A stretch of DNA of 14,071 bases from Bifidobacteriaceae bacterium (GTDB lineage: Bacteria; Actinomycetota; Actinomycetes; Actinomycetales; WQXJ01): assembly GCA_031265345.1 (NCBI GenBank), contig JAISCU010000314.1, forward strand, positions 1 through 14,071, given 5' to 3'. Position numbers and translations under genes: made by a program. Shown here one piece after another: positions 1 through 7,368 of the stretch (position 1 is its first letter; the number at the start of each line of letters is the position of its first letter). The notes beneath the pieces are model-generated. The model did no database searches. It had not been told where the DNA came from and saw nothing but the letters and a program-made list of their open reading frames with translations.

Positions 1-106
1 GCCGCCCTTCCAGGTCCGGGTGGCCACTCGCCCAGCACCCCCTGGCCTGGTCCCACACCGCGAACGGTGGCGCCTCCGGCGCACGCTTCGCCGTTCCGCT
101 GCCCAT
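1..106 (-). CDS. Unidentified ORF, N-terminal end only (runs off the left edge)
   Basis: An ATG at 106 is preceded by a good ribosome binding site, GGGAGG, eight bases upstream. The 35 visible residues include PPFAVWDQARGCWASGHPDL, which reads like real protein, unlike the same stretch in the methyltransferase frame. From memory, a 'WD...G.W..G.PDL' pattern occurs in proteins downstream of, or at the ends of, cytosine methyltransferase genes in actinobacterial mobile elements. That link is inference and uncertain. It lies in a different frame from the methyltransferase fragment just upstream, so it is either a separate overlapping gene or the displaced continuation of that gene after a frameshift. 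The window ends before this can be decided. Confidence 0.45.
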   Translation of the reverse strand, partial: MGSGTAKRAPEAPPFAVWDQARGCWASGHPDLEGR

Positions 107-608
107 CGTCTCGTCCTCCCTCCCGGCCGCCTGGCGTGGCGGCCTGTCCGGTCCCCGCGACGCCGGATGGCGCGGACAGCGCTCCTGGGACGTTCTCCAC
201 GAAAACCCACTTCGGGCGCAGCGCGCCGACCGCGGCGGCCATGAATCTCCACAGGCCGGAATGCTGCCCGGCCAGGCCGCGGCGCTCTCCAGCCACTGAC
301 AGATCCGTGCATGGGAAGCCGCCGCAGAGCGCGTCCACGGGCGGGACCGCGGCCCAGTCCACTTGTCCGATGTCGCCCAGGTTCGGGACCCCGGGCCAGT
401 GCGCCGCGTAGGCTTCGGCGGCGGCCGGGTCGTTCTCGCAGAACCAAACCGCCCGCGCGCCGAGGACCTCCTCGACCGCCAAGTCGAGGCCCCCCATGCC
501 CGAGAACAACGAGCCGAGCCGGAGCGGGCGGCCCGCGGCGGCCGGGTCCCGGCCCGACTGTTGGGCGTCCTTCGCGGCCGGCCGCGCGGCGTCTCCGATC
601 TGGTCCAC
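1..608 (-). CDS. C5-cytosine DNA methyltransferase, N-terminal part, probably broken
   Basis: The GTG at 608 follows the coupling-protein stop by five bases. Motifs seen: SAM-binding motif I as LGSLFSGMGGLDLA (residues 31-44), an acidic turn FCEND (56-60), catalytic motif IV as GGFPCTDLSVAG (96-107) with the nucleophile at Cys100, GLAGQHSGLW (111-120), and motif VI as VENVPG (137-142). These are diagnostic of the Dcm-type family, which methylates C5 of cytosine. In ICEs such enzymes usually modify the element or form the methylase half of a restriction system. After about residue 145 (near position 175) the frame stays open but turns into low-complexity Gly/Arg/Ala text without family motifs. 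The usual motif VIII and target-recognition region are not seen before the window edge. No endonuclease is visible nearby. I am confident of the N-terminal half and suspect that the gene as it stands is frameshifted or truncated. Confidence 0.8.
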   Translation of the reverse strand, partial: MDQIGDAARPAAKDAQQSGRDPAAAGRPLRLGSLFSGMGGLDLAVEEVLGARAVWFCENDPAAAEAYAAHWPGVPNLGDIGQVDWAAVPPVDALCGGFPCTDLSVAGERRGLAGQHSGLWRFMAAAVGALRPKWVFVENVPGALSAPSGVAGTGQAATPGGREGGRDDGQRNGEACAGGATVRGVGPGQGVLGEWPPGPGRA

Positions 609-613
609 GCCGG

Positions 614-2395
614 TCAGGTGCGCGGTCCGGCCCCGGCCCGCAGTGCCCGTTCGACGGCCTCCCGCTGCCGGGCCAGTTCCCCCGCGTCCGGCCTGGATGT
701 CCACGCCCTCAGGTCGGCCACCAGCGGGCGCGCCGAGCGCAGCAGGACGATCCCGGCGCCGAAGGGGAGGGTGCGGATCGCCTCGGGCGGCATGACCGGC
801 ACCCGCCGGATCGACCGCTGGGTCGACAGGCCGCCCGCGTCGGTGCGGGTGTCGGACACGGTGGTCTCGTCGCGCTCCCCGACCAGCGTCGACAAGTCCC
901 TGAGGTCCGAGGTGGAGGACGCGCCGCCGAGGATCACTTTGACGATGGACGCGTCCCAGATCGCGCCGGCCGCGTCTTGGCCCCATTTCGCCCGGGCTTG
1001 GGACAGGGACTGGAGCACGGGCATGGTGGTGATCCCGGTGCCTCCGCCCTCGGCCATCAGCGTCGGCAGGGAGGGCAGCGGGGCGAGGTTGGCGATCTCG
1101 TCCAGGGCGAGCAGGACCGGCGGGTCCAGCCTGGCGCCGGGGGACCGGGCCGCGAGGTGGCGGGCGGCCTCGACGAGGTCCTCCACGAGGGCGGCGACCA
1201 GCGCGGCGGACGCCCCGGCTCCGGCGCCGGTGGCGAGCAGGTACAGGGTCCCCTTGTCCTGGAGGAACCGGGCCGGGTCGAAGCCCTCGCCCTGGCGGGG
1301 CGAGACGGCGTCCAGCACCCGGGGGTCGGCCAGGGCGGACAGGGCGAGGGACACGCCCTGCCAGATGGAGTCCCTGGTTCTCGGGTCGGAGTGGATGGTG
1401 GCGTCCAGCGACTCGGCCCACCCGGCACCGGCGGCCGGGTGGGAGCGGAGCACGGCGACGGCCTCGCCGGCGGCGGCCGGGTCCAGCGTCCACCGGAACA
1501 GTTCGACCGCGCCCCTGCCGTCGAGGGCGGCGGCGTGCAGCAGGGACTGCAGCGCGGTCCTGGTCTTGCCCTCCCAGAACCCGCCGTTCTCGACTCCGGG
1601 GCCGCCCAGCCCGGTGGAGGCGGCCAGCCCGGCGGCGCGGATCATCGCGGTCAGCGGCTCCTCGCAGCCCCTGACGGGGGACCAGCGCAAACCGGCTGGC
1701 AGCCCGTCGGCGAGCCTTTGCGGGTCGAACACCGCGACCGGGCCGGCCTTCTTGCGGCGGTTGATGGTGGCGGCGAGGTTGTCGGGGCGGGTGGACGTGG
1801 CCACGACGGCGCCGGGGGCGTCGAGGATGGCGTTGATGACGAGGTGGAGGCCTTTCCCGGAGCGGGGCGGCCCGATCACCAGCATGCTGTCCTCGACCGA
1901 CGCCCACACGGGCACGCCGTGGCACGACCCCAGCAGGTAGCCCACGTCGGCGGGTCTCGGGTCCTTGACGGAGGGCCGCAGGGCGGCGGCGCGTTTGATG
2001 AGCGCCCGGCTGGACGCGCCCCGCCGGACCTCGTCCCTGGTCGCTGTTCCTGCGGCCCGCCTCGGGTCGTCCAGGGCGCGCCGCGCCGACCGCCGCCACC
2101 TGATCGAGCCCCACCCGGAGGCCCACCCGGCCACCCCGACCAGGAGGGCAGCCGCCGTCCAGTACGCCCACGGGCTCAGCCCGGGACAGCCGATGGCGTC
2201 GCCCGGCCGCGACGGGTGGGCGACCGCCAGGAGCCCGTCGAACAGGCCCCCGGCGGGCTGCGGTTTGCGGGTGGCGAACGCCGCCAGACTGCCGGCCGCG
2301 CGGAGCAGGACGCCGAGCAGCGCGGCGCCGGCCAGGCCGCCGATGGCGAGGTTCGACAGCGCGTCCCGGCCTTGCGGGCCGGCTCCGAGGCTCAC
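614..2395 (-). CDS. TraG/VirD4-type conjugative coupling protein (T4CP ATPase)
   Basis: This 593-residue protein should bring the relaxase-DNA complex to the secretion channel at the inner face of the membrane, using ATP. Two hydrophobic segments lie near the N-terminus (about residues 15-40 and 78-96). A Walker A, VIGPPRSGKG (173-182), is followed by the typical VATSTRPDNL (198-207). The Walker B is LLALDEIANL (428-437), followed by LPTLMAEGGGTGI (443-455) of the TraM-recognition region. I chose the GTG at 2395 because it overlaps the upstream stop as GTGA. A longer frame to 2515 exists, but its extra 40 residues are Arg/Gly-rich and look like shadow sequence. The length suits actinobacterial T4CPs. 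It is translationally coupled to the unknown gene upstream and followed five bases later by the methyltransferase. Confidence 0.93.
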   Translation of the reverse strand: MSLGAGPQGRDALSNLAIGGLAGAALLGVLLRAAGSLAAFATRKPQPAGGLFDGLLAVAHPSRPGDAIGCPGLSPWAYWTAAALLVGVAGWASGWGSIRWRRSARRALDDPRRAAGTATRDEVRRGASSRALIKRAAALRPSVKDPRPADVGYLLGSCHGVPVWASVEDSMLVIGPPRSGKGLHLVINAILDAPGAVVATSTRPDNLAATINRRKKAGPVAVFDPQRLADGLPAGLRWSPVRGCEEPLTAMIRAAGLAASTGLGGPGVENGGFWEGKTRTALQSLLHAAALDGRGAVELFRWTLDPAAAGEAVAVLRSHPAAGAGWAESLDATIHSDPRTRDSIWQGVSLALSALADPRVLDAVSPRQGEGFDPARFLQDKGTLYLLATGAGAGASAALVAALVEDLVEAARHLAARSPGARLDPPVLLALDEIANLAPLPSLPTLMAEGGGTGITTMPVLQSLSQARAKWGQDAAGAIWDASIVKVILGGASSTSDLRDLSTLVGERDETTVSDTRTDAGGLSTQRSIRRVPVMPPEAIRTLPFGAGIVLLRSARPLVADLRAWTSRPDAGELARQREAVERALRAGAGPRT

Positions 2396-3057
2396 CCGCG
2401 CTCCGCGATCGCGCGGACGGCGACAGTTCCAGCGCGGCGCCCGAACAGGACGATCTCCCCAGTCGGCAGCCACGCGGCCGCCTCCGGGGGCACCTCCGCG
2501 GACACCCGCCCCCAAGCGTCGGCGGGCACCGCGGCCGCGACGTAGGCGACCAGGACGTCCTCGCCCGGCTCGAACCCGTCCCCCGCCACCGCCGGCCAGC
2601 CCCCGCGCTCCGGCTCCGCCGCACGCTGGGGTTCAAGCAAGGCGGCGTGCCGGGCCGGCCGGGCCGGCCCCTCGGCGGGCGGCCCCCACAACGCCTCCGC
2701 GCCCGCCCTGGCAGATGGCTGGTCGCCCGCCGCGCTCGCGCCGTCCCGGCCCAGGTCGACCGCGCCCGACTGCGGGGCCCCGGCATCGGCGGCGGCGCCT
2801 GGGGCTGCCGCCTGCGACAGATCCACGACCCCGCGGCGCCTGGTGCCGTCCGCGTCGACAAGCTCCACAGTGAACCACTGCCCGAACCGCTCCCACAACC
2901 GGTCCATCGCCCACCCGAGCTGACCGCGCCGCATCCGCCCCTGCACGCCGGGAGGTTCCCACGGCTCCCCGAACACTTTGAAGTCCAGCGTGTCGTCCGC
3001 GCAGACCACCACCGTCACGGTCGGCTGGTCCTGGGTCCACCCGTTCGGCTCTGTCAT
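2392..3057 (-). CDS. Uncharacterised two-part protein between VirB4 and TraG
   Basis: I do not recognise this 221-residue protein. The start at 3057 overlaps the VirB4 stop as ATGA and has GGGAGA seven bases upstream; an ATG five codons earlier would give a larger overlap. Its stop overlaps the TraG GTG. The N-terminal part (about 1-80) has alternating beta-like strands, a striking DFKVFGEPWEPPGVQG (25-40), then WAMDRLWERFGQWFTVELVD (49-68), suggesting a compact alpha/beta domain. An Ala/Gly/Pro-rich linker (about 82-158) follows. A second beta-rich part (160-221) contains GEDVLVAYVAAAVPADAWGR and ends with LPTGEIVLFGRRAGTVAVRA. There is no signal peptide or TM segment, so it is probably cytoplasmic. 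The tight coupling to both ATPases suggests an accessory role in substrate loading or T4CP-VirB4 contact; this is inference from position only. Confidence 0.8.
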   Translation of the reverse strand: MTEPNGWTQDQPTVTVVVCADDTLDFKVFGEPWEPPGVQGRMRRGQLGWAMDRLWERFGQWFTVELVDADGTRRRGVVDLSQAAAPGAAADAGAPQSGAVDLGRDGASAAGDQPSARAGAEALWGPPAEGPARPARHAALLEPQRAAEPERGGWPAVAGDGFEPGEDVLVAYVAAAVPADAWGRVSAEVPPEAAAWLPTGEIVLFGRRAGTVAVRAIAERG

Positions 3058-4709
3058 GATTCGCTCTCCCATCTGATCTCGGTCGAAGCCGGCCGCGCCG
3101 CCGCTGCTGGGGCTGGGGCGGCGGCCGCCCGCCGGTGTATGCTGGATCTTGAATTCACGCCGCTGTCATCGCTGGCTGCGTCCGGGTTGTGGGTACGATT
3201 GTTCATGCGGGCGGTGGTGTCGAACAGGGCGAGCTCGTCGGGGTGGAGCTGGTGCTGGACCACGAAGCTGCGGTCTTTGATCCGCCACAGTCCCTGCCCG
3301 GTGCCCAACGTGGGCAGGATGGCCCTTTCCGCGCCGGTCAGGCCGAGCGCCTCCGCTGCGCCCCTGGTCTGGTCTGACTCCTGCCGGTAGACGATCCGGG
3401 TCTCCGCGTTCGCGAGCAGGCTGGAGGCGAGGGCCCGCATGGCGGTGCCCTGGTCGCCGACGTTGTCCAGGTCGGTCAGCTTGTGGAAGACGAGCATGTT
3501 GGCGATCCCGTAGTGCCGGGCGAGCCGCCATTGGGCGTCCATCCTGCGGAGCAGCGCCGGGTGGGACATGAGCCGCCACGCCTCGTCGTACACCACCCAC
3601 CGCCGCCCGCCGGCCGGGTCGGACAGGGCGGCTTCCATCCACGCCGACGAGCACGTCATCAGCACGCTGACCAGGGTGGAGTTCTCGGCGACGGCGGACA
3701 GGTCCAAAGACACCATCGGCAGGGACGGGTCGAACCTGACGGTGGAAGGACCGTCGAACAGGCCGGCCAGGTCCCCGGCGACCAGCCGCCTGAGCGCGTG
3801 CCCGACTTGGCGGCCGTCCTCGGCGAGCCGCCCGTCCGGGTCGTCCGCCCGGTCGGGGGATAGGACCCGGTCCACGACCTGCGGCAGGACCGGCTCCGGG
3901 CCTGCGGCGACCGCCCGGGCGAGGGCGGCGTCCAGGGCGGTGTGCTCCAACGGGCCGAGCGACCGGCCGAGGACGGTCTCAGCCAAGGCGCCGACCAGGT
4001 CGCGGCGGCGGGAGGCGACCCGCTGGCGCCACTCCTGCTCTGGGACGCTGGCGGGCCGGTACCCCTCGTCCAGCGGGTTGAGCCGGGCCGACCGGCCGTG
4101 GCCCAGCTGGATCGCGGCCCCGCCGACCGCCCGGGCGACGGGGGTGTGCTCCCCTTTCGGATCGCCGGGCACGTACACGCGCCGCCCGAACGGCATCGAC
4201 CTGGTGTAAAGCGACTTCGCCAGCGAGGACTTCCCGGAGCCGACGATCCCGGCGAGCACCACGTTCGGGGCGGTTATCAGGCCGGCCTGGTACAACACCC
4301 ACGGGTCGTAGACGAAGCTGGCGCCCCCGTAGAGGTCTTGGCCGACGAACACGCCCTCCGCGCCGAGGCCGCCCTCCGCCAAGAACGGGTACGCGCCGCC
4401 CAACGTCGCGGTGGTGTCCTGGTGCTTCGGGAGCCGGAACCGGCCCGGCGTCCAAAGCTGCGCCGGACCCGGCTCCCCCGCGGCGGGCAGGAAAACCGCC
4501 TCCCGCGCCTCCCGCCTGGCCCGGTCGGCCGCCGCGCGACCTTGCCGCCGCGCCTCCAGGGCGGCTTCGCGGAGGGCTTGTTTGGCGGCGCGGTCCTGGG
4601 CGCGGCGCGCCCGCCTCGGCTGCCCCGCCGACCGCGCCAGCACCGCCAGGTGCGCCCGCTCGTCTGGTCCCACAACCCCGAAGTGCGCCGCCCGGCCCCT
4701 CTGCGGCAC
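3054..4709 (-). CDS. VirB4-type conjugation ATPase (actinobacterial form)
   Basis: The 551-residue protein has a charged, Arg/Ala-rich probable helical N-terminus (about 31-72). It continues with LPKHQDTTATLGGAYPFLAE (93-112) and a FVYDPWVLYQAGLITAPNV segment (132-150) typical of this group. The Walker A is AGIVGSGKSSLAKSL (153-167), followed by FGRRVYVPGDPKGE (174-187) and ARLNPLDEG (208-216). The Walker B is RRWVVYDEAW (369-378). VirB4 proteins energise T4SS assembly and transfer at the inner membrane. The N-terminal VirB4 portion is normally supplied by the SCO6880-type partner, which here lies upstream beyond an inverted insert. The C-terminal tail (about 510-551) is disordered and Ala-rich. 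The start is odd: the GTG at 4709 has a GGAGG almost touching it (one base between), too close for normal initiation, and no better in-frame start is apparent. The stop overlaps the next gene's ATG. Confidence 0.93.
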   Translation of the reverse strand: MPQRGRAAHFGVVGPDERAHLAVLARSAGQPRRARRAQDRAAKQALREAALEARRQGRAAADRARREAREAVFLPAAGEPGPAQLWTPGRFRLPKHQDTTATLGGAYPFLAEGGLGAEGVFVGQDLYGGASFVYDPWVLYQAGLITAPNVVLAGIVGSGKSSLAKSLYTRSMPFGRRVYVPGDPKGEHTPVARAVGGAAIQLGHGRSARLNPLDEGYRPASVPEQEWRQRVASRRRDLVGALAETVLGRSLGPLEHTALDAALARAVAAGPEPVLPQVVDRVLSPDRADDPDGRLAEDGRQVGHALRRLVAGDLAGLFDGPSTVRFDPSLPMVSLDLSAVAENSTLVSVLMTCSSAWMEAALSDPAGGRRWVVYDEAWRLMSHPALLRRMDAQWRLARHYGIANMLVFHKLTDLDNVGDQGTAMRALASSLLANAETRIVYRQESDQTRGAAEALGLTGAERAILPTLGTGQGLWRIKDRSFVVQHQLHPDELALFDTTARMNNRTHNPDAASDDSGVNSRSSIHRRAAAAPAPAAAARPASTEIRWESES

Positions 4710-4751
4710 TCCTCCCGGCGACCGGCCCGGGTCCGAGCTACGCTCGCTTTC

Positions 4752-5675
4752 ATGGCGACCGCCGACCCTGACACCTTGGAGGAGCTTCTCACCCTCTTGG
4801 AGGAGTTCGCCGAGCAGCGGGGCATCGAACTCGAAGCGGCAATGGAACGCGTGACGAAGCCCGTCGCCAGTGCTTTAGTCGAGCTCGGCCGGCGGATCGC
4901 CGCGCGGATCGTGGAAGGCGCCCGGAGCGCCGCTTCGCGCGAAGCAGCCGACAAGGAGGAATTCATCCGAGGGTTGCAGACGGACTGGGGGCAAGCTCTT
5001 GACGAGTTTGAGGCGGGAATCGTGCTCGCCGAGCAGACGGCTCATCGCTTGGCTGTTCCTTCGGACCGCCGCGACCAACTTGGCGAACTCCTATTGACGC
5101 TCACCGGCGCAGCGCTTCGGACATCGCGCGAAGTCCTTTGGCTTCTGCGCGGAGGGTTCCCGTTCGGCGCGATGGCGAGATCGAGGACAGTGCATGAGCA
5201 CGCTGTGACCTGCGCGGTTCTTGGCTCATTCGGCCGCCAGCCCGGTTACGAGGACCTGGCTGAGCGGTTCGCGCTCCACGAGTCTGTATTGGTCTCCAAG
5301 GAGTACAAGGACCTCCCCGACGACGCGCCCGCCGATTTCGTCGCCGGAGTCGAATCGGCCAGGACGCGAGCGGACGAGCTCAAGCGCCGCTGGGGCAGCG
5401 ACTACGCGTCCCCTTACGGCTGGGCCGCGACCGCCGCAGGTCAGCCTCGACCGCACTTCGACGACCTCGAGCGGCTCGCCGAGGCCTGCCACCGCCGCGA
5501 CGCCTACCGGCTCTCAAGCCATTTCGTCCACGCTGATGCGCTTGGCACGGCGCTCAACCGCGCCGACATCAGGGGCCAGACAATCATCATGACCGGCCCC
5601 ATGAACCTCGGCCTCGGGGAACCAGCGGTCTTTGCTCTCGGAGCGCTCGCGGATTGCTTGACTGCCTTGGCCTAG
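4752..5675 (+). CDS. DUF5677-like protein inserted in reverse within the T4SS operon
   Basis: This 307-residue cytosolic protein has no TM segment or signal peptide. The N-terminal 80 residues are rich in Glu/Ala/Leu and probably helical. The rest fits DUF5677-type helical proteins as I know them: an Arg-x-x-x-Glu box, SRTVHEHAVTCAV (144-156), then LAERFALHESVLVSKEYKDL (169-188), and a late Tyr-x-x-x-Ser-x-x-x-His box, AYRLSSHFVHADALG (251-265). Molecular function of the family is unknown to me. The ATG at 4752 has no Shine-Dalgarno. A TACGCT hexamer (4739-4744, TANNNT type) lies seven bases upstream, which would suit a leaderless transcript. It is divergent from VirB4 with a 42-bp gap and has visibly more A/T-ending codons than neighbours, suggesting separate acquisition. 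A cargo or defence role is possible but unproven. Confidence 0.85.
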   Translation: MATADPDTLEELLTLLEEFAEQRGIELEAAMERVTKPVASALVELGRRIAARIVEGARSAASREAADKEEFIRGLQTDWGQALDEFEAGIVLAEQTAHRLAVPSDRRDQLGELLLTLTGAALRTSREVLWLLRGGFPFGAMARSRTVHEHAVTCAVLGSFGRQPGYEDLAERFALHESVLVSKEYKDLPDDAPADFVAGVESARTRADELKRRWGSDYASPYGWAATAAGQPRPHFDDLERLAEACHRRDAYRLSSHFVHADALGTALNRADIRGQTIIMTGPMNLGLGEPAVFALGALADCLTALA

Positions 5676-5678
5676 CAG

Positions 5679-5897
5679 ATGCTTGTCGGCCGCACCTCGC
5701 TTGTTGCGATGGCGTCTTGCGCCGCGATCCACGAGGTGGCCGATCAAGTGGCTGCGTCCGCTGACCGCGCAGAGGCCGCGATCATCGCGCGCGAGCGGGC
5801 CATGAGCGAGCCGCCGCCGACCACGCCAACCGCAGACGACGTTTCGCGGCCGCCACCCGACTGCGCCGTGCTGGACAGCCCTCTGGCCGATCCGTGA
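5679..5897 (+). CDS. Possible small ORF after the DUF5677 gene
   Basis: A 72-codon frame opens with ATG three bases after the DUF5677 stop and ends 13 bases before the convergent SCO6880 stop. It has an Ala/Glu-rich helical stretch, HEVADQVAASADRAEAAIIA (18-37), then a Pro/Thr-rich tail, with coding-like third positions. There is no ribosome binding site and no family I recognise. It could be a small co-transcribed partner, a decayed remnant of the inserted cargo, or chance. No clear terminator hairpin with a T run is seen in 5676-5910. Confidence 0.25.
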   Translation: MLVGRTSLVAMASCAAIHEVADQVAASADRAEAAIIARERAMSEPPPTTPTADDVSRPPPDCAVLDSPLADP

Positions 5898-5910
5898 GTT
5901 CTGCGGAGAG

Positions 5911-7365
5911 TCAGGCGGGGCGGGCGAGGGGGAGGGCGGCGGCGGCGAAGGCTTGGGCTTGCTGCCCGGCGAGGAGCCTGGTCTCGCAGGACGCTTGGAC
6001 GGCGGCCTGCTCGACGGCGGCCAGGGCGGCCTGGAGCCGTTCGGGGGTGTCGGCGGTGACGGCGGTCAGGCCGGTGTAGCGGGCGACGCCGTGCCCTTCG
6101 GCGAGGTCGGCCTCTTGCTGGAGGACGTCCCTGTACTCGGCCTGCTGGGCGGCGTCCTCGATCTGGCCGATCTTCGCCCGTTGGGCTTGGTCGGCGATGT
6201 GCTCGGTCTTCTTGCGCCGCAGGTCCCGGGCGGCCTGGTCGGCGCGGAGCGGCTCCACCGTCAGAGAGAACGACCGGCGGATCCCGGACGACAGCAGCAG
6301 CGGGGCGAGGAACCCGGGGTCGACCTGCGCGCGGGGCCACTCCGACACCCAAAGCACGGCGTGCCACCCCGAGTCCGAGCGCAGGCCCGACCAGGTCTCC
6401 CGGACCGCGACCGGACCCGCCGCCCCCAGGTCCGCCCCCGTTGTGGGGCTGGCGGCGGCGGCCGGGTCGTAGGCGGACCGGAGCATCGCTGCGAGTTGTT
6501 CCGCTTGGAGCGGCGGCCCGGGATTGAGGTCGGCGGCACGCAGCGCGGCGGTCAGGGACGCCACCTCTTGTGCAAGGACTTGGGAGGCGCCGCGCATCCC
6601 GCCGCCGGCGGCTTTGACCGCGCGGGCGGCGGCCTTCAAGTCCAACGCGGCGGACACGGTGACGGCGTGCGTCTCGGAGGCGGGCCCGGCCCGCTCGATC
6701 AGCTCCCGGTAGACGCGCGCGGTCCACGACCCGTCGTCGGTGCCGCGGCGCGCCCACCAGCCGGCCAGCGCCGACCCGGAGTCCGGCAGGGTCCGCTCCA
6801 GCACTTGGAGGCGCGCTATCCGCCCGGACCGGCAACAGCCGGCCAGGACCCTGGACCAGGCCCGCACCCGCCTTTCTTGGTCCAGCGGGTCGAGCAGCGT
6901 GAACCCGGGGTGGTCGACGGGGATCACAGCGGTCAGGGTCGCGGCGTGCGGGTCGTGCACCATGACAGCGCCGGTGGCGGGGTCTTCCAGTTGCCGCAGG
7001 GCGGCGGCCGAGCCGGGCAGTGCGAGGGTGCCCGCTGGCCGGGGTTTCGAGATTCGGCGCAGGTACACGGTCTGCCCCCTCCTGACTCTGCGGCGCCACC
7101 GCCATGCGATAGGTGCCCATTCGACCAGTTTCCTTCCCCCCACCCGGGCCAGCGCGAACCCGGCCAGGCCGCCCCAAGCCGGGGACACCCAGACCAGCGC
7201 CCCGGCGCCGCCCGAGTACAGGGCGGCCACGGCGACCAGGGCGGCGGCCGCGACGCAGCCGAGCTGCGCGCCGGACAGGCCCAGCATCACGCCGCGCCTC
7301 GGCAGCCGAGAGAACTTCACCGCCCCCAGCCCGCCCGCATCCTCCGGCCCCACGGAACCGCCCAT
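5911..7365 (-). CDS. SCO6880-family T4SS protein (VirB3/PrgI plus VirB4 N-terminal type)
   Basis: This 484-residue protein has two adjacent hydrophobic segments near the N-terminus (about 31-50 and 54-75), then a basic stretch WRWRRRVRRGQTV (88-100) and a long soluble region. This is the layout of the actinobacterial SCO6880 family, where a PrgI/VirB3-like membrane anchor is fused to a domain like the N-terminal part of VirB4. The soluble part has LALPGSAAALRQLEDPATGA (114-133), VMVHDPHAATLTAVIPVDHPGF and, later, WHAVLWVSEWPR and a charged helical stretch with RRKKTEHIADQAQRAK. It would sit at the inner membrane and pair with the separate VirB4 ATPase. The ATG at 7365 lies three bases past the VirB6-like stop, so the two genes are one transcript. 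Downstream the operon is interrupted by the inverted DUF5677 insert. Confidence 0.88.
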   Translation of the reverse strand: MGGSVGPEDAGGLGAVKFSRLPRRGVMLGLSGAQLGCVAAAALVAVAALYSGGAGALVWVSPAWGGLAGFALARVGGRKLVEWAPIAWRWRRRVRRGQTVYLRRISKPRPAGTLALPGSAAALRQLEDPATGAVMVHDPHAATLTAVIPVDHPGFTLLDPLDQERRVRAWSRVLAGCCRSGRIARLQVLERTLPDSGSALAGWWARRGTDDGSWTARVYRELIERAGPASETHAVTVSAALDLKAAARAVKAAGGGMRGASQVLAQEVASLTAALRAADLNPGPPLQAEQLAAMLRSAYDPAAAASPTTGADLGAAGPVAVRETWSGLRSDSGWHAVLWVSEWPRAQVDPGFLAPLLLSSGIRRSFSLTVEPLRADQAARDLRRKKTEHIADQAQRAKIGQIEDAAQQAEYRDVLQQEADLAEGHGVARYTGLTAVTADTPERLQAALAAVEQAAVQASCETRLLAGQQAQAFAAAALPLARPA

Positions 7366-7368
7366 CCG

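Noticed and set aside
311..2545. A 744-codon open frame on the plus strand opposite the TraG gene
   Set aside because: It is Gly/Arg/Pro-rich shadow sequence caused by high GC; the minus strand has Walker motifs and coupled starts.
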